From positions 3,732,501 through 3,796,500 of the forward strand of contig JBBBDQ010001684.1 of NCBI GenBank assembly GCA_037127315.1: a stretch of DNA of 64,000 nt. Direction: 5' to 3'. Positions 21,236 through 31,489 of the stretch are shown here, piece by piece. The DNA is from Ascarosepion bandense. Lineage: Eukaryota; Mollusca; Cephalopoda; Sepiida; Sepiidae. The notes below the pieces were generated by a model, which saw only the letters and a list, made by a program, of their open reading frames with translations, was not told the origin of the DNA and did no database searches. The position numbers were made by a program, and so were the translations under genes. Position 1 is the first letter of the stretch; each line of letters begins with the position of its first letter.

Positions 21236-21977
21236 GTCTTTAAAATGTATCATTTCATAATTTGTGAAAAATGAACATGAAATTTCCTTGTAAATTTGAA
21301 GTATTACAGTTTTATTTGTAATTATGGATTGGGGTAAAATGAATAATTCTGTTCACAAATCTATATTGTGTGTTATATGTGTGATTTTTGTTTATAACTG
21401 CTTTTATCCAACATTCTTTGTTTTCAATAACATCCTAATAATGCTTTCAATAAATTTTCCTAAGGCCATTTTCTTTCAAATCAACAGACAAGAACTTTTT
21501 CTCTCTTTTGTGTTCAAAGATTTTCAGTCTATTTTCATATGCCTTCATCAACACTAAAACAAATATGATCTTTTCTCAATACCATGTCTGCCAAGAAATC
21601 ACAAAATTTAACCTTTTGCACAGCCATTTCTTTTTTTATTTCAAGTAAATGTTTTTCAAAGGTAGCAATTCATAACTGAACTCTGATGCAATTTCTATTT
21701 AACCAAAAAAATATAATGCATTGACAGAAATAATTTCTTAATTTTTTTTATGTGATTGAAGATTTTGGCATTGACTAAAAACAATAACAACCCATTCTAC
21801 AAAAGAAATCTGCCATTTTTGTATCATATTTGTAGCTTTTCTTTGAGAAGGTGTCTTTCACCTTCATATTCCAGAAAAATTGCTAGTTATATTTCTTTGT
21901 GATAAATGTGATGGGAGTACAGTCATATTTCTTGACCTGTTAGTAGTCAGGAAATCATTAGGAAATTATTTAACAAA
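21236..21977. other. Gene-less AT-rich stretch
   Basis: Nothing recognised. Confidence 0.45.
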
Positions 21978-21979
21978 TA

Positions 21980-22344
21980 CAGGGTGTCTATAAAGTTCAT
22001 GTGCACTTTTAAAAATTTATAACTTCATTTGTATTTGCGATAGAAATAATTTATAAAAAAAATTAGAAAAAAGTAAATTTATATTTTTTAAGGTTTTATT
22101 GAAAATTTATTTAAGCTTCAACTTGTCCTCCATCATTAGCAATAGAAAGGGTAATATGATTTTGCAGTTTGTACTTTTTTATTTATCTAAAAATTGTTGC
22201 AAATTTTGTAGTAAAGAATTATTCAACAACTATACTTAAAACTAGGTACATTAATCTTTGACATTTTTTACTGATTATTTCTATCACAAATACAAATAAA
22301 GTTATACATTTTTTAAAGTGCACATGGACTTTATGGACACCCTG
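21980..22344. mobile_element. Mariner-type MITE with ~75-bp terminal inverted repeats
   Basis: It begins CAGGGTGTCTATAAAGTTCA and ends with the inverse of CAGGGTGTCCATAAAGTCCA. The inverted repeats extend through GTGCACTTT, AACTT-ATTTGTATTTG and GATAGAAATAAT. It is flanked by TA on both sides (21978-21979, 22345-22346), the Tc1/mariner target duplication. On the minus strand the middle (about 22110-22160) reads ITLSIANDGGQVEA then stop, like the extreme C-terminus of a mariner/IS630-type transposase. Confidence 0.85.
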
Positions 22345-22346
22345 TA

Positions 22347-23140
22347 CATGTTCATATTAATATATTAGTATACTTATTTTATATGTGTGGAGAGAAAAGA
22401 GAGCATAGTTATTGTGAGCATGAAATATAACAATTCCCCTTACCTACTCCCTTCAGAGAACTAATGAATAAGATGGAAAGGAACTTGCTAGTATATGTGT
22501 AATTTTCTTCAGACCAATGTAAACTTCACCTTCACAAAGATTGTCCAGTGAGCTGAAAAGAAAAAGGAAATAAATTCCTATCTTGTTTTGTTAAAATTAT
22601 CCATATATTTTTTCACTATTATTATCCTCCATTAATCAACTGTTCATTTTAACCCCTAAGCCCCACACTAGTATATAGTAACCTCTATAGAACAAAGTTG
22701 AAATAACAGGCATAGAACAATATTGAAAAATAGGAATAATTAAGATACCAATATACATGTAATGCTGAAGTATCCTATCAGTTAGTCTGTTATAGACATG
22801 AACCTTAAAGAGGAGTTGGTTGACATGTCCAGAAATTTACTAAACATAAAGAGAAAGACTGGAGGGTTCTCTTGTCGAGATGCGATAAAGCAATAAAAAT
22901 TAAGAAATCAGTTCTAAAAATATAAAATTGTAACAGAAGCTATTAGATAGAAATGCTGACAGGTACCGTTCTCAAAACAGCTTGATGAAAACAAGAAAGA
23001 TTAGGAAACTCATTCAAAACAAGCAGAGTGTAAGATTCTAACAAAATAGTTCAGGGAATTTGATCATAAAAAACATATTTAACTCATTTCTTTTCAAGTA
23101 ATGTTTTTTATCTTTGCCAAATGTTTTCAACAACAGCTTT
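22347..23140. other. Gene-less stretch
   Basis: No gene or repeat recognised. Confidence 0.45.
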
Positions 23141-23142
23141 TA

Positions 23143-23862
23143 TAATAATTTCACCCCGAGCAAGGCGGAAATGCCACTGATGTGTAGGGGGCTACACAAC
23201 TGTAAAAAGATTAATTAGAAGAGAGTGAGGAGTACAGACCAGTTAGAAAAGAGCAATAGAAAGATGAGAATGCAGGTGTGATGACAGTTACATAGGTGGA
23301 GGGAAAGGGAAGGATATACGGGGTGGGGAGAGAACTAGAGTCCAGTGGTTAATAGATGAATAGTGACATTGCATTTAAATTCTTGGAGGTTGTAGCCATC
23401 AGGAAAGCAAGAATATGGGAGAGAGTTCCACAGGTGGGAAGTGTGAGAGAAGAAGCTGCAGGAGTAGAATTGTTGTCTGCATTTGGCTAACCAAACTGTG
23501 AATGGGTGGGACCCAGTTGCCAATCTGGTTGCACAAGTAAACACCTGTTGTGGAGGCACCAGTGCCTTAAGTTCGTCTGAGCAGAAGCCATGAAAGTATT
23601 TATAGAACAGACAAAGGGAGGCCACATTTCATCGGTGGGGAAGTGGCTGCAGTCAAGCCGCGAAGTCAGTGCCTATCACATTACAGACTCTCCTTTGGAG
23701 CCTGTCAAGAACACTGAGGTGAATGACAGGGGTGCCTGACCATAAATGGCAGCAGTACTCTGTGCACGGATGGATGGTTGACTTGTATATATGCAGGATG
23801 GATTCAGGCAGAAAAAACATCCTGGATCGGCATAATGACCCAACCTTCTTAGCAGTGGATTT
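23143..23862 (-). mobile_element. LINE (Jockey/CR1-type) 3' part, well preserved, minus
   Basis: The minus strand carries the C-terminal ORF end (23335-23625): ASLCLFYKYFHGFCSDELKA, ATRLATGSHPFTVWLAKCRQ, SHTSHLWNSLPYSCFPDGYN and LQEFKCNVTIHLL. A 190-bp 3' UTR and the terminus GGGGTGAAATTATTA follow. Upstream it extends to the decayed NPAVI/LDRLQRRVCNVI region. This is the best guide to the protein's C-terminus. Confidence 0.9.
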
Positions 23863-24007
23863 TTATTTGAAAATATTTATTACAGATTTTTTCTGGTTGA
23901 AATATATAAAAAAAGACATTAAATTAACCTATAAACAGAAATCATATTTTAAAAATTATCTGTAAAATATTAAAAGTCATAAAACTACAACAACATTCTT
24001 TAATAAA

Positions 24008-24985
24008 TAAATAAATTTTCTTCCATGTGATGTTTTCGTTTAGGACATAGGGGATCATGGCCTTCCACATCTTCCTATCCTTTGTCACTCATAATATCCC
24101 TTCTTCTGTTATCCCACTCAATCCCTGTTCCACTATCCATTTGATCAAGTCCTTTAAGTATGTCACACATTGTTTTCTCTTGTCTCTCTTCCACTCTATC
24201 TGTCCCAGGAGCATCAGATTCTCCAAATCTTTCTTCCTAATTACGTCCCAAAAACTTCAGATGTCTTTTCCTGATACTAAGTATCAGTTTCCTTCTTGTG
24301 TCCATCCTCTCCAAAATCTCGTTGTTGTTCACATGTTCTGTCCATGGTATCCTCAGCATCCTTCTGTAGATCCATATTTTGGTTGCTTCAAGTCTTTCCT
24401 TCATCTTTGATGAGATTGTCCAGTATTCACTAGATATATTCACTGCCATATTGAAGGACAGACATCACATAACAATACAGTACTCTCTCTGTTTCCAGCA
24501 AAATTTTCCTGTCTCTTAAAACTCTACTCAGCTTCTGGAATGCATCCTTGGCCATGCTAATATGTCTTTGGATCTCCGTATCACACTTACCGTCCTCTGT
24601 TAGAACACTTCTCAGGTATTTAAATTTTTGCACCTGTTTGATTTTAGTATCCCCCACCTGTAATTGGCATTTTGGACTCCTGCTTTTATTGATTATCATG
24701 CATTTTTTTTTTTGTAGTTTATAAGTAATCCTTTCTTTCCACATTCTTTAAATACTTCCTGCAGGAGGTCCAGTGGTTTCTTTTCTGTATCTGCTATCAG
24801 CACTGTCATCTGTGTATCTTATATTGTTCAGATTGTGGCTGCCAATGACAAATCCTGGCAGTTCTTCTGGAGCTCTCAGAATGGTCTTACTGTATAGGTT
24901 GAATAGATCTGGTGAGAAGACACATCCTTGTCTTACACCCCTTTCTATCTTTGGGTAGAATTTGGGGTACACTAACATGCCTTAA
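24008..24985 (-). mobile_element. RTE/BovB-type LINE, RT core to 3' end, minus
   Basis: Minus-strand frames in order: [20 protein letters not shown] (motif B'), [11 protein letters not shown] (motif C, tyrosine-x-DD with its downstream part lost to a deletion), PKCQLQVGDTKIKQVQKFKY, LTEDGKCDTEIQRHISMAKD, YVMSVLQYGSE, WIYRRMLRIPWTEHVNNNEI and RRKLILSIRKRHLKFLGRN. Three frameshifts are visible (near 24748, 24430 and 24237). The B' motif here is the clearest RTE copy in the window. Confidence 0.88.
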
Positions 24986-25655
24986 TTTTAGCATACCAAT
25001 AGCAGTACACACTGTTGACTAATGAAAAAAGGCTGTTCTCTTCTATGACAACATAAAACCACATAGAGCAAGAATAACAAGAAAAAAATGTGGAAACTTG
25101 ATTCGTCTGTTCTACCCCATTCACCATACACACCCGCACTTGTACCAACCAATTGTTATATTTTTTTAATCACTACAAAAGCCTCTGATGGTCAAAACTT
25201 TCTCTGATGAAAGCTAGATTCAAATTTTTTTTAACCTTTCCTACATGAAACCTTTGGTATTTTAATCAAAAGATATTGATGAGATGCTTGATAAGTGCAA
25301 CAAGTCATTGCAAATAATGATGAATGCATAATTGAATAAAATGTAATTGCAGTTTGTTTTTTGTAAAAAAAAAAGGTTAATAAACAGAAATGGAAATTAT
25401 TTATAACTCAAAACCGATATAAACCATATTCATTTTGCCTCATCATCATCAATTACTCAACTTCTTTTATCACTGGCGTGAGGAACTGAGGGTAGAAGAA
25501 ACAAAGTATTTGATTCTTCCTTTTCATGTTCCTTTCAGATAGCTTGATAGTATTCATCATCTATGCAAGCTCTTGATTGACTACTGAAGACTACAGAATA
25601 TGGTGTGAATCACCCTCAGTCTATACACTAGACCCTTAGATATTCAATTCAGTGT
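24986..25655. other. Gene-less stretch
   Basis: Nothing recognised. Confidence 0.45.
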
Positions 25656-25868
25656 TGTCCTTCTAGTAAACTGGTTGCCACCCAAAGCTATAGGACCCAA
25701 TCTGTCCTGGTATTTACTCATAGATGGTGGAGGGGAAGATGGATTAATATCTTTCCCAAGGATATCAGTATATAAGTAAACATAATAAACTTAAGTGGAA
25801 CTTGAACTTGGCTCTCCAAGTTCTCAATCTGAGCTGGTCTCTATTACTCTACCATACCTCTTATTTTT
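25656..25868 (-). repeat. SINE1, 3'-truncated, minus
   Basis: On the minus strand it runs from the head (AACTTGGAGAGCC, B-box-like CAAGTTCAAGTTCC) through TGGGAAAGATATTAATCCAT to GGCAACCAG. The 3' hairpin is missing. Confidence 0.75.
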
Positions 25869-25921
25869 ATACATCTCGAAAAAGAGAATTTAGAATTTTG
25901 TTCTATAAAAACCTTAGAATA

Positions 25922-26085
25922 TAGTGAACACAAGAGTGGTAGAGGGAAATGGTGAGTAACTTACGAAAGAGGCATGTAGAAATGGATGACAGAGAAGAGA
26001 CTGAAAAGGATAGTAATGAGATAAATGTTGCCTAGAGATACAAAGAGCAGGAAGTTGTGGAGAGCTATGACTGACAAAAACCTGA
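25922..26085 (+). mobile_element. RTE LINE 3'-end fragment
   Basis: The plus strand carries the decayed tail of the RTE ORF, ending TTGTGGAGAGCTATGACTG. This matches the GGAGAACCATGATCACCTAC end of the 29.6-kb copy. Confidence 0.5.
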
Positions 26086-26194
26086 ATGAACATAGAAAAT
26101 AAAACCAACAAATGATTAAATTTTTCCAAAATAGATCTTCATGAAGTTTTTAAAATAGTCATTCTTTTTTAATATGCTGATTGAATAAACAACA

Positions 26195-26507
26195 TAGTGG
26201 TTCTTCTTCTCTATGCCATCTTCTTTCAGGATGTTGATGATTATGTTTCTCCACAATTTCCCCATCCTTTATAACTCTTAATAAATTTTGGCTTCTCACT
26301 ATCGTTCCTAATCCCCATTCTGCAAACCGCTTTGACATAAGCTTATTAGGTAGGTCTTGCATTACATTCATCTGTACCTCTTGCCTTCACTCGGTCCTGT
26401 GAAAGTCAAATTTTCCAAGCCTTCTTTTCTCATTATGTGCCCCAGAAATTTCAAATTTCTTTTTTTGATATTAAGTATAAGTGCCATTTTTGTTTCCAGT
26501 TTTGGTG
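26195..26507 (-). mobile_element. RTE LINE C-terminal fragment, minus
   Basis: The minus-strand reading includes LPNKLMSKRFAEWGLGTIVR and RVIKDGEIVEKHN (the GL--IVR...DRE-WR domain end of RTE). Upstream, decayed LRKEGLENLTFT-like sequence. Frameshifted. Confidence 0.65.
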
Positions 26508-26589
26508 CAGAAAGTGAAATCACCATTTCAAGCTCAACTTCTGTCTGTGTTTGTTGTATTCAGTTTCACACACATTCCCTTAAAAAATA

Positions 26590-26705
26590 TACGAATCAAT
26601 CTCTTCGCTCCCAAACTACAGGTTAAATAGCAGGGTATACCAGACTATTTAGCCTTGGTTAGGAACCAATGTAAGAGAAAGAAAATTCTCAATTTGTAAC
26701 TGGTT
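26590..26705 (+). repeat. SINE1 central fragment
   Basis: CAAACTACAGGTTAAATAGC then TATTTAGCCTTGGTTAGGAA match the SINE1 centre. Head and 3' hairpin are absent. Confidence 0.5.
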
Positions 26706-26904
26706 GGGTATGAGACTAGCAAATCCAACCTGTTAAAATCTAACAGTGATACATAGCATGGTGAAGCTCAGGCACAATTCTCCATGAGGGAGTCTAAGAA
26801 CCCTAAGGAGAAGGAAGAATGAAATTTTTATTCTAAAAGAAATAAAATTAACTATTGCAGTAAAAAAATATAATAAAAAATTCCTGCTTGAATTTCTTAG
26901 AAGA

Positions 26905-27206
26905 AATTTTTTAATCATTTCAAACAAGCTGGGACTGATATTAGTGAGAGAAAAAACTGGTTACAAGGGGTATTTAAGAAAAGATAAATAATGAACGAGA
27001 TTGAAGGAAATAGAAGATGGCAACTGACATTGCGTTTAAATTTTTGGGAGACTGTAATTATCAGGGAAGCAAGTAAATGGAAGGGAGTCCCACAAGTGTG
27101 AAAAAAGAAACTATTGGAATAGAAGTGGTGGTTTCATTTAACTATTTCAATGATAAAAGGATGCGACCTGGATGCCAATCTAGTAGCATGTTTAAATTCA
27201 TGTGGT
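26905..27206 (-). mobile_element. LINE (Jockey/CR1-type) 3' part, minus (piece 1 of 2)
   Basis: The terminus is at the left (TTTTTTAATCATTTCAAACA), then the 3' UTR and ORF end (GTCCCACAAGTGTG, GATGCCAATCTAGTAGCATG). It is interrupted at 27207 by a SINE pair and resumes at 27811. Confidence 0.75.
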
Positions 27207-27215
27207 CAGGGTCCA

Positions 27216-27400
27216 GCCAGTTAAGTGCCATACGTGATACACGCTTGGGCGATCATGTCTCGAAAGAGACATGACTGACTGGGCAGAAGATTATCCCGCA
27301 GTAGGTTGCCATTGCTTTTTGCAGTAGACTGGTTGCCGACCAAGGCTATAGAACCCAATCTGTCCTATTATTTGACTCATAGCTAGAGGGAGAAGATATG
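27216..27400 (-). repeat. SINE1 3' half, minus
   Basis: Tail (GTTAAGTGCCATACGTGATA), hairpin (CATGTCTCGAAAGAGACATG) and centre (GGTTGCCATTGC, GACTGGTTGCCGACCAAGGC) up to a TAGCTAGAGGG block. The head is missing. Confidence 0.85.
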
Positions 27401-27516
27401 TATTATATTATTATGTAGTAATTATTGGGGGATCAGTTTATTACTTCATAACAATAGAAAAACAATCCCCCACTTTATGACCAGTAGAAGTCTTAATCAT
27501 AATTCCAACTATTATA
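27401..27516. other. Spacer between two SINE copies
   Basis: About 115 bp of AT-rich sequence contains TTGGGGGAT and, 40 bp later, AATCCCCCA, a short inverted pair. Not recognised. Confidence 0.5.
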
Positions 27517-27810
27517 TTCAGTCAGTCAGTTAAGTGCCATACGTGATATATGCTTGGGCGATCATGTCTCGAAAGAGACATGACTGACTGGGCAGAAGAT
27601 TATCCCGCAGTAGGTTGCCATTGCTTTCTGCGGTAGACTGCTTGCCGACCAAGGCTATAGAACCCAGTCTGTCCTGTTATTTAACCCATAACTGGAGAGA
27701 AGGAATGGATTAATACCTTTCCGAAAGGTATTTACGTGTATGTGAAAGCAATGAATTCGGCTGGAATTCGAACTCGGCTCTCCGATTTCTCATTCCGAGC
27801 CAATGCACCA
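27517..27810 (-). repeat. SINE1 full-length, minus, young-looking
   Basis: Full SINE from the head (CTCGGAATGAGAA, B-box-like GAGTTCGAATTCC on the minus strand) to the hairpin and tail. The head end touches CAGGGTACCA at 27811. This repeats CAGGGTCCA at 27207, so one target duplication encloses both SINE copies. Confidence 0.9.
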
Positions 27811-27905
27811 CAGGGTACCAGGCGAAAAAACTCATCAGAGCAGTTGCTACAAAAATATTTGTAAAAAAGATTCAGTTTGACTAGTCTTGTGTTTTATCAC
27901 ATTTT
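27811..27905 (-). mobile_element. LINE (Jockey/CR1-type) 3' part, minus (piece 2 of 2)
   Basis: Continues the LINE from 27206: CAGGCGAAAAAACTCATCAG then AGCAGTTGCTACAAAAATAT, matching the same segment in the 11.3-, 46.4- and 48.9-kb copies. Confidence 0.75.
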
Positions 27906-28498
27906 AAGGGCAGAGTTTCCTGGAAGATTCCTTTGTTTAATCCTCTTATATCATTACCATTATTCAAAACATTTTGTGACAAATTTAAAAAAAAAGAAAA
28001 ATAATGTGAACTTAAAAATTGCTATAATAATAAACTAACTCGGTCCTAGACACCATAGCTAATTCACACTATTTTTCCTGATGCTTTTTACATGTGCCAT
28101 CATAGATGTTTGAGTTGTGCATATACAAGATGTGACAGAAATACCTCCCTCACAATAGTAAGACATTAACCAGATAAAGACACTACTGCCACTAATGCCT
28201 TACCATTATGTGGGAGGAATGTATGGGAAGTATTTCTGCTGCACACTGTTTAGAGACACAAGGTGCTACTACTATATATGTTCTAACACTTTCTATCAGA
28301 CTCTGAATAATTAGGTCTTCTAAATTATCCAGGATGAAGGCTATTTTGTATGAAACTATTGCCATTCAATGCCAAATCTGGTCTACCATTGACCATTGCC
28401 AATGTCTTCACTCTAACCCAGGCAAGTGTTGCTTCTAGGTGCTACACATTACCAAAGGGTAAACTACAATTTTGCTGTTACATTTTTTAATTCAGAAT
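27906..28498. other. Gene-less stretch
   Basis: Nothing recognised. Confidence 0.4.
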
Positions 28499-28655
28499 TG
28501 TCCTTCTCTTAAACTGGTTTCCAACCATAGCTAGAGGGTCCAGTCTGTCCTGTTATTTAACCCATAGCTGTGTGAAAAGAAATGGATTAATACGTTCCCT
28601 AAGAGTATTCACACATAAGTGAATGTAATGAACTTGAGTGAAGTTTGAGTTGTTA
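28499..28655 (-). repeat. SINE1 central fragment, minus
   Basis: AACTGGTTTCCAACCATAGC, CTGTTATTTAACCCATAGCT and GGATTAATACGTTCCCTAAG are SINE1 body on the minus strand. Both ends are lost. Confidence 0.7.
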
Positions 28656-28864
28656 TCCACACCCACATGTTGGTTGTTGGTTGTTTTGTTTTTATGTCAT
28701 ATCAACCTTGGCGAGTCATTTATTGCCAACTAAATTTTTTATTTATTTATTGCTGGTAATACCTTTTTCTTTCAACAATTTATTGTTGTTTTTTATATAA
28801 GTTTTGTGTCTAGTAATACTTTTTTCTTTTTGAGTATCAAGATTCATTGGGATTTGTTTTTAAG

Positions 28865-29042
28865 GGTAGGGTTTTCAAGTCCTACCCTGTTATTTAACCC
28901 ATAACTGGAGGGAAGGGATGGATTAATACCTTTCCCAAGGGTACCAGTGCTTAAGTGAATGCAGGGTGTTCAACTGGAATTTGAACTTGGCTCACTGATT
29001 TCTCCTTCCGAGCCAATATTGACTGCACCACAACGCACATCT
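28865..29042 (-). repeat. SINE1 5' half, minus
   Basis: On the minus strand: GCGTTGTGGTGCAGTC (A-box region), the B-box-like CAAGTTCAAATTCC, then the body to GGGTTAAATAACAGGG. It directly follows a 5S-like piece (29049-29098) on the same strand. Confidence 0.8.
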
Positions 29043-29048
29043 GTCACT

Positions 29049-29098
29049 AAACACTCACAGCACCTGGTATTCCCAAGCGGTCACCCATCTAAGTACTG
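29049..29098 (-). pseudogene. 5S rRNA 3'-portion fragment, minus
   Basis: Reverse complement reads CAGTACTTAGATGGGTGACC then GCTTGGGAATACCAGGTGCT, closely matching the 3' half of 5S rRNA (AGTACTTGGATGGGTGACC, TGGGAATACC-GGTGCTGTA). The 5' half is absent. It sits immediately 5' of a SINE1 head on the same strand. Confidence 0.8.
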
Positions 29099-29231
29099 AC
29101 ACACCCACATGTCTGCAATAGTTAAATAATATTTTATTTGATGATACTGCCTCAATTCATTAAACACTTGATTAGCTCTCGTATTTTTAGCATGTTTTTT
29201 ATTTTCATATAAGTATAGAAAATTTCGATGA

Positions 29232-29625
29232 ATCGAAAATGAGGACAAAACTGGAAGCAGCGGAAATGTAGTTCTACAGAAGGATGCTGCGGATATCATG
29301 GACTGAGCATGCAAGCAACGATGAGGTGTTGGAAAGAATGGTAACAAAGAGGAAATTGATACTGAGCATCAGGAAGAGACAACTGAAGTTCCTGGGACAC
29401 GCAATGAGGAAGGAGAGCCTGGAGAACCTGATACTGACTGGCCAGATAGAAGGAAAGAGAGACAGAGGAAGACAGTGGATAACATAATTGCAGGGCCTGA
29501 TCAGGTGGTTGACGGAACGGGGGTTGACAGTAGTAACGGGAACAAACATACTAGGAGCCACAAGGGATAGGGAGACGTGGAGAACCATGATCACCTACGT
29601 CCTGAAAGAACAGGGCACATAGAAG
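29232..29625 (+). mobile_element. RTE LINE C-terminal fragment, plus
   Basis: The plus strand reads RRMLR/LRISWTEHASNDEVLERM, TKRKLILSIRKRQLKFLGHA, MRKESLENLILTGQIEGKRD and RGRQWIT. It then ends with TCACCTACGTCCTGAAAGAA and CAGGGCACATAG, the RTE stop. This is the cleanest RTE C-terminus in the window. It is interrupted by a stop after RQWIT. Confidence 0.88.
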
Positions 29626-29629
29626 AAAA

Positions 29630-30390
29630 TAGACAATTTCCTGATTACAATAAATGGTTAAAATAAAGATATGGAATTCAACACTATTTAAATCTCTCCA
29701 GAATAAAATTTTTCTGTTATGTAGAATTTAGCTCTTGGAATAAAATTTTATGGTTCTATGTATTTCAAGAATTATTTATTTTCAAATCATATAAGCATAA
29801 AGACAGGTGAAATTAATTAAGGTGGCAAACTTGAACAAAACAAGCTTTACTTTTAAAGTCAACCTTGTAAAAGTCTTGTATTCTGAGTCACACATTTTTG
29901 TTGACATTTTCTAACAATGCAGGTGTGATTAGCACTTTTTAATTCAATAAAGAATCAGAAGCTGAAAAGTCAGCGTTTTGTATATATTGCATCAGAGACA
30001 CGAGGACAAGTCAAACATTAAACCAGTCTAGGAATCTTAAAGTTTACTACATAAATATTTGCTAAGCTGAACAGTTCATTAATGACAATGTAAGATTTAT
30101 CGCTGACTTTAGATATGAAGTAGCTTAGTGGTTAAATCTTATCAGGTATAGTATTACTGTCAGTTGTTCAAGTACCAGTGTCACCTCTGGAGAACATATA
30201 AATAGCTAAAAAGTTACCATGAAACAGAGACAGATTAGTTAACTGTACAATGATTCAGCATTTTCAATGTCTTGTCAGATATTTCACACATATCTTGAAG
30301 TCACATGACAAGTAAAAAAAAAATTCTTATTTTGATTATATTTTTATTGGAAACCATTTTGTGCCTCCTCCTGCTTCTTTTTGCTATGTC
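29630..30390. other. Gene-less stretch
   Basis: Nothing recognised. Confidence 0.4.
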
Positions 30391-30392
30391 CC

Positions 30393-30480
30393 TTCTGGAG
30401 GTGGGTGATTATAGCTCTCCACAACTTCATTTCATCATTCCCTTCTGTCTATATTCTGCCATCCATACACAGAAGCTCAT
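30393..30480 (-). mobile_element. RTE LINE 3'-end fragment, minus
   Basis: GTGGGTGATTATAGCTCTCC then ACAACTTC matches the reverse complement of the RTE terminus seen at 26.05 and 31.5 kb. Short and diverged. Confidence 0.45.
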
Positions 30481-30483
30481 TAT

Positions 30484-30907
30484 TTCTATGTCAGAGTAAG
30501 TCATTCGATAAATTGTTATGTGTTAGTTAGTTGTGCGTTGTGGTACAGTGGATATTGGCTAGGAACGAGAAACCGGGGAGCCGAGTTCGAATTCCAGTTG
30601 AATCCATTGTATTCACTTATGTGCAAATATCCTTGGGAAAGATATCAATCTGTCTCTTCTTTCCAGTTATGGGTTAAATAGCAGGACAGATTGGGTTCTA
30701 TAGCCTTGGTCGGCAACCAGTCTACCGCAGAAAGCAATGGCAACCTACTGTGGGATAATCTTCTGCCCAGTCAGTCATGTCTCTTTCAAGACATGATCAC
30801 CCAAGCATGTATCATGTATGGCACTTAACTGACTGTTATGTGTACCATCTTTTTTATGTTCATAGATTTTTTAAAAAATTTCTGCAAGTTTCTCCAATAT
30901 ATAGTGG
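30484..30907 (-). mobile_element. GIY-YIG retroelement fragment (copy A), split by a SINE
   Basis: The minus strand near 30905 reads YIGETCRNFLK and, in a shifted frame, IYEHKKDGT. This is a GIY-YIG nuclease start as in PLEs. It continues across the SINE into TAACAATTTATCGAATGAC. Copy B at 35375-36062 shares the same sequence on both sides (GATAAATTGTTAT, TTTTTATGTTCATAGA, AATTTCTGCAAGTTTC). Confidence 0.6.
30524..30833 (+). repeat. SINE1 full-length, plus, with 10-bp target duplication
   Basis: Complete SINE: A-box-like TGGTACAGTGG, B-box-like GAGTTCGAATTCC, body, 3' hairpin CATGTCTCTTTCAAGACATG, and tail ending ACTTAACTGAC. Perfect direct repeats TGTTATGTGT flank it (30514-30523 and 30834-30843). 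It is among the least diverged copies. Confidence 0.93.
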
Positions 30908-31034
30908 TCAAGATGTTTGAAACTAAAAAAAAGCAAACAGATCTCTTCTGTGGTATGAAGTCACTGTTTAATTTAATTTTATTGAGATTATCAAAAGCTC
31001 ACCTAATTTTTGCTGACAATGCTGAATGTTGCTT

Positions 31035-31100
31035 TTTTTTTTTTTATCATATCACCCCAAGCAAGGCGAAAATGCCACTGATGTGCAGGGGCTACTTAAG
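31035..31100 (-). mobile_element. LINE (Jockey/CR1-type) terminal fragment, minus
   Basis: T-run, then ATCATATCACCCCAAGCAAG and GCCACTGATGTGCAGGGGCT. Only the last 60-70 bp of the LINE are present. Confidence 0.8.
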
Positions 31101-31355
31101 AGTAAAAAGTTTTGATAGAGAAAGCCGGAAACCACATCCTAAACAGGGAACAAGGGATGAGCCTCTTCACTTGTTCAATAAACGTGGGTGGAGTGTGAAC
31201 TGGGTGATAGTTTAGATTATCTACTCAAATTAGAAAAAAAAAAAAAGAGTGAAAAGATTGGAAAAGAGAAAGCCAAAAACCACGTCCTAAACAGGGAACA
31301 AGGGATGAGCCTCTTCAGCTGTTCAATAGACGTGGGTGGAGTGTGAACCGGGTGC
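31098..31355 (+). repeat. Tandem duplication of a ~110-bp unit
   Basis: Unit 1 (31098-31207) and unit 2 (31245-31355) share AACAGGGAACAAGGGATGAG, CCTCTTCA and GTGGGTGGAGTGTGAAC, separated by an A-rich spacer. The period is about 147 bp. No family is recognised. It lies directly against the LINE end. Confidence 0.85.
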
Positions 31356-31489
31356 TTAACTACAATCAAATAGCAACAGAACCATGTATGATAAACTTCA
31401 TATCCCTGAGCTCCACAAGATATAAACAAATCTTTAAAAAAATATTAACAAATACATGTATACAATAATATTAATGTCATTTTTTCATT

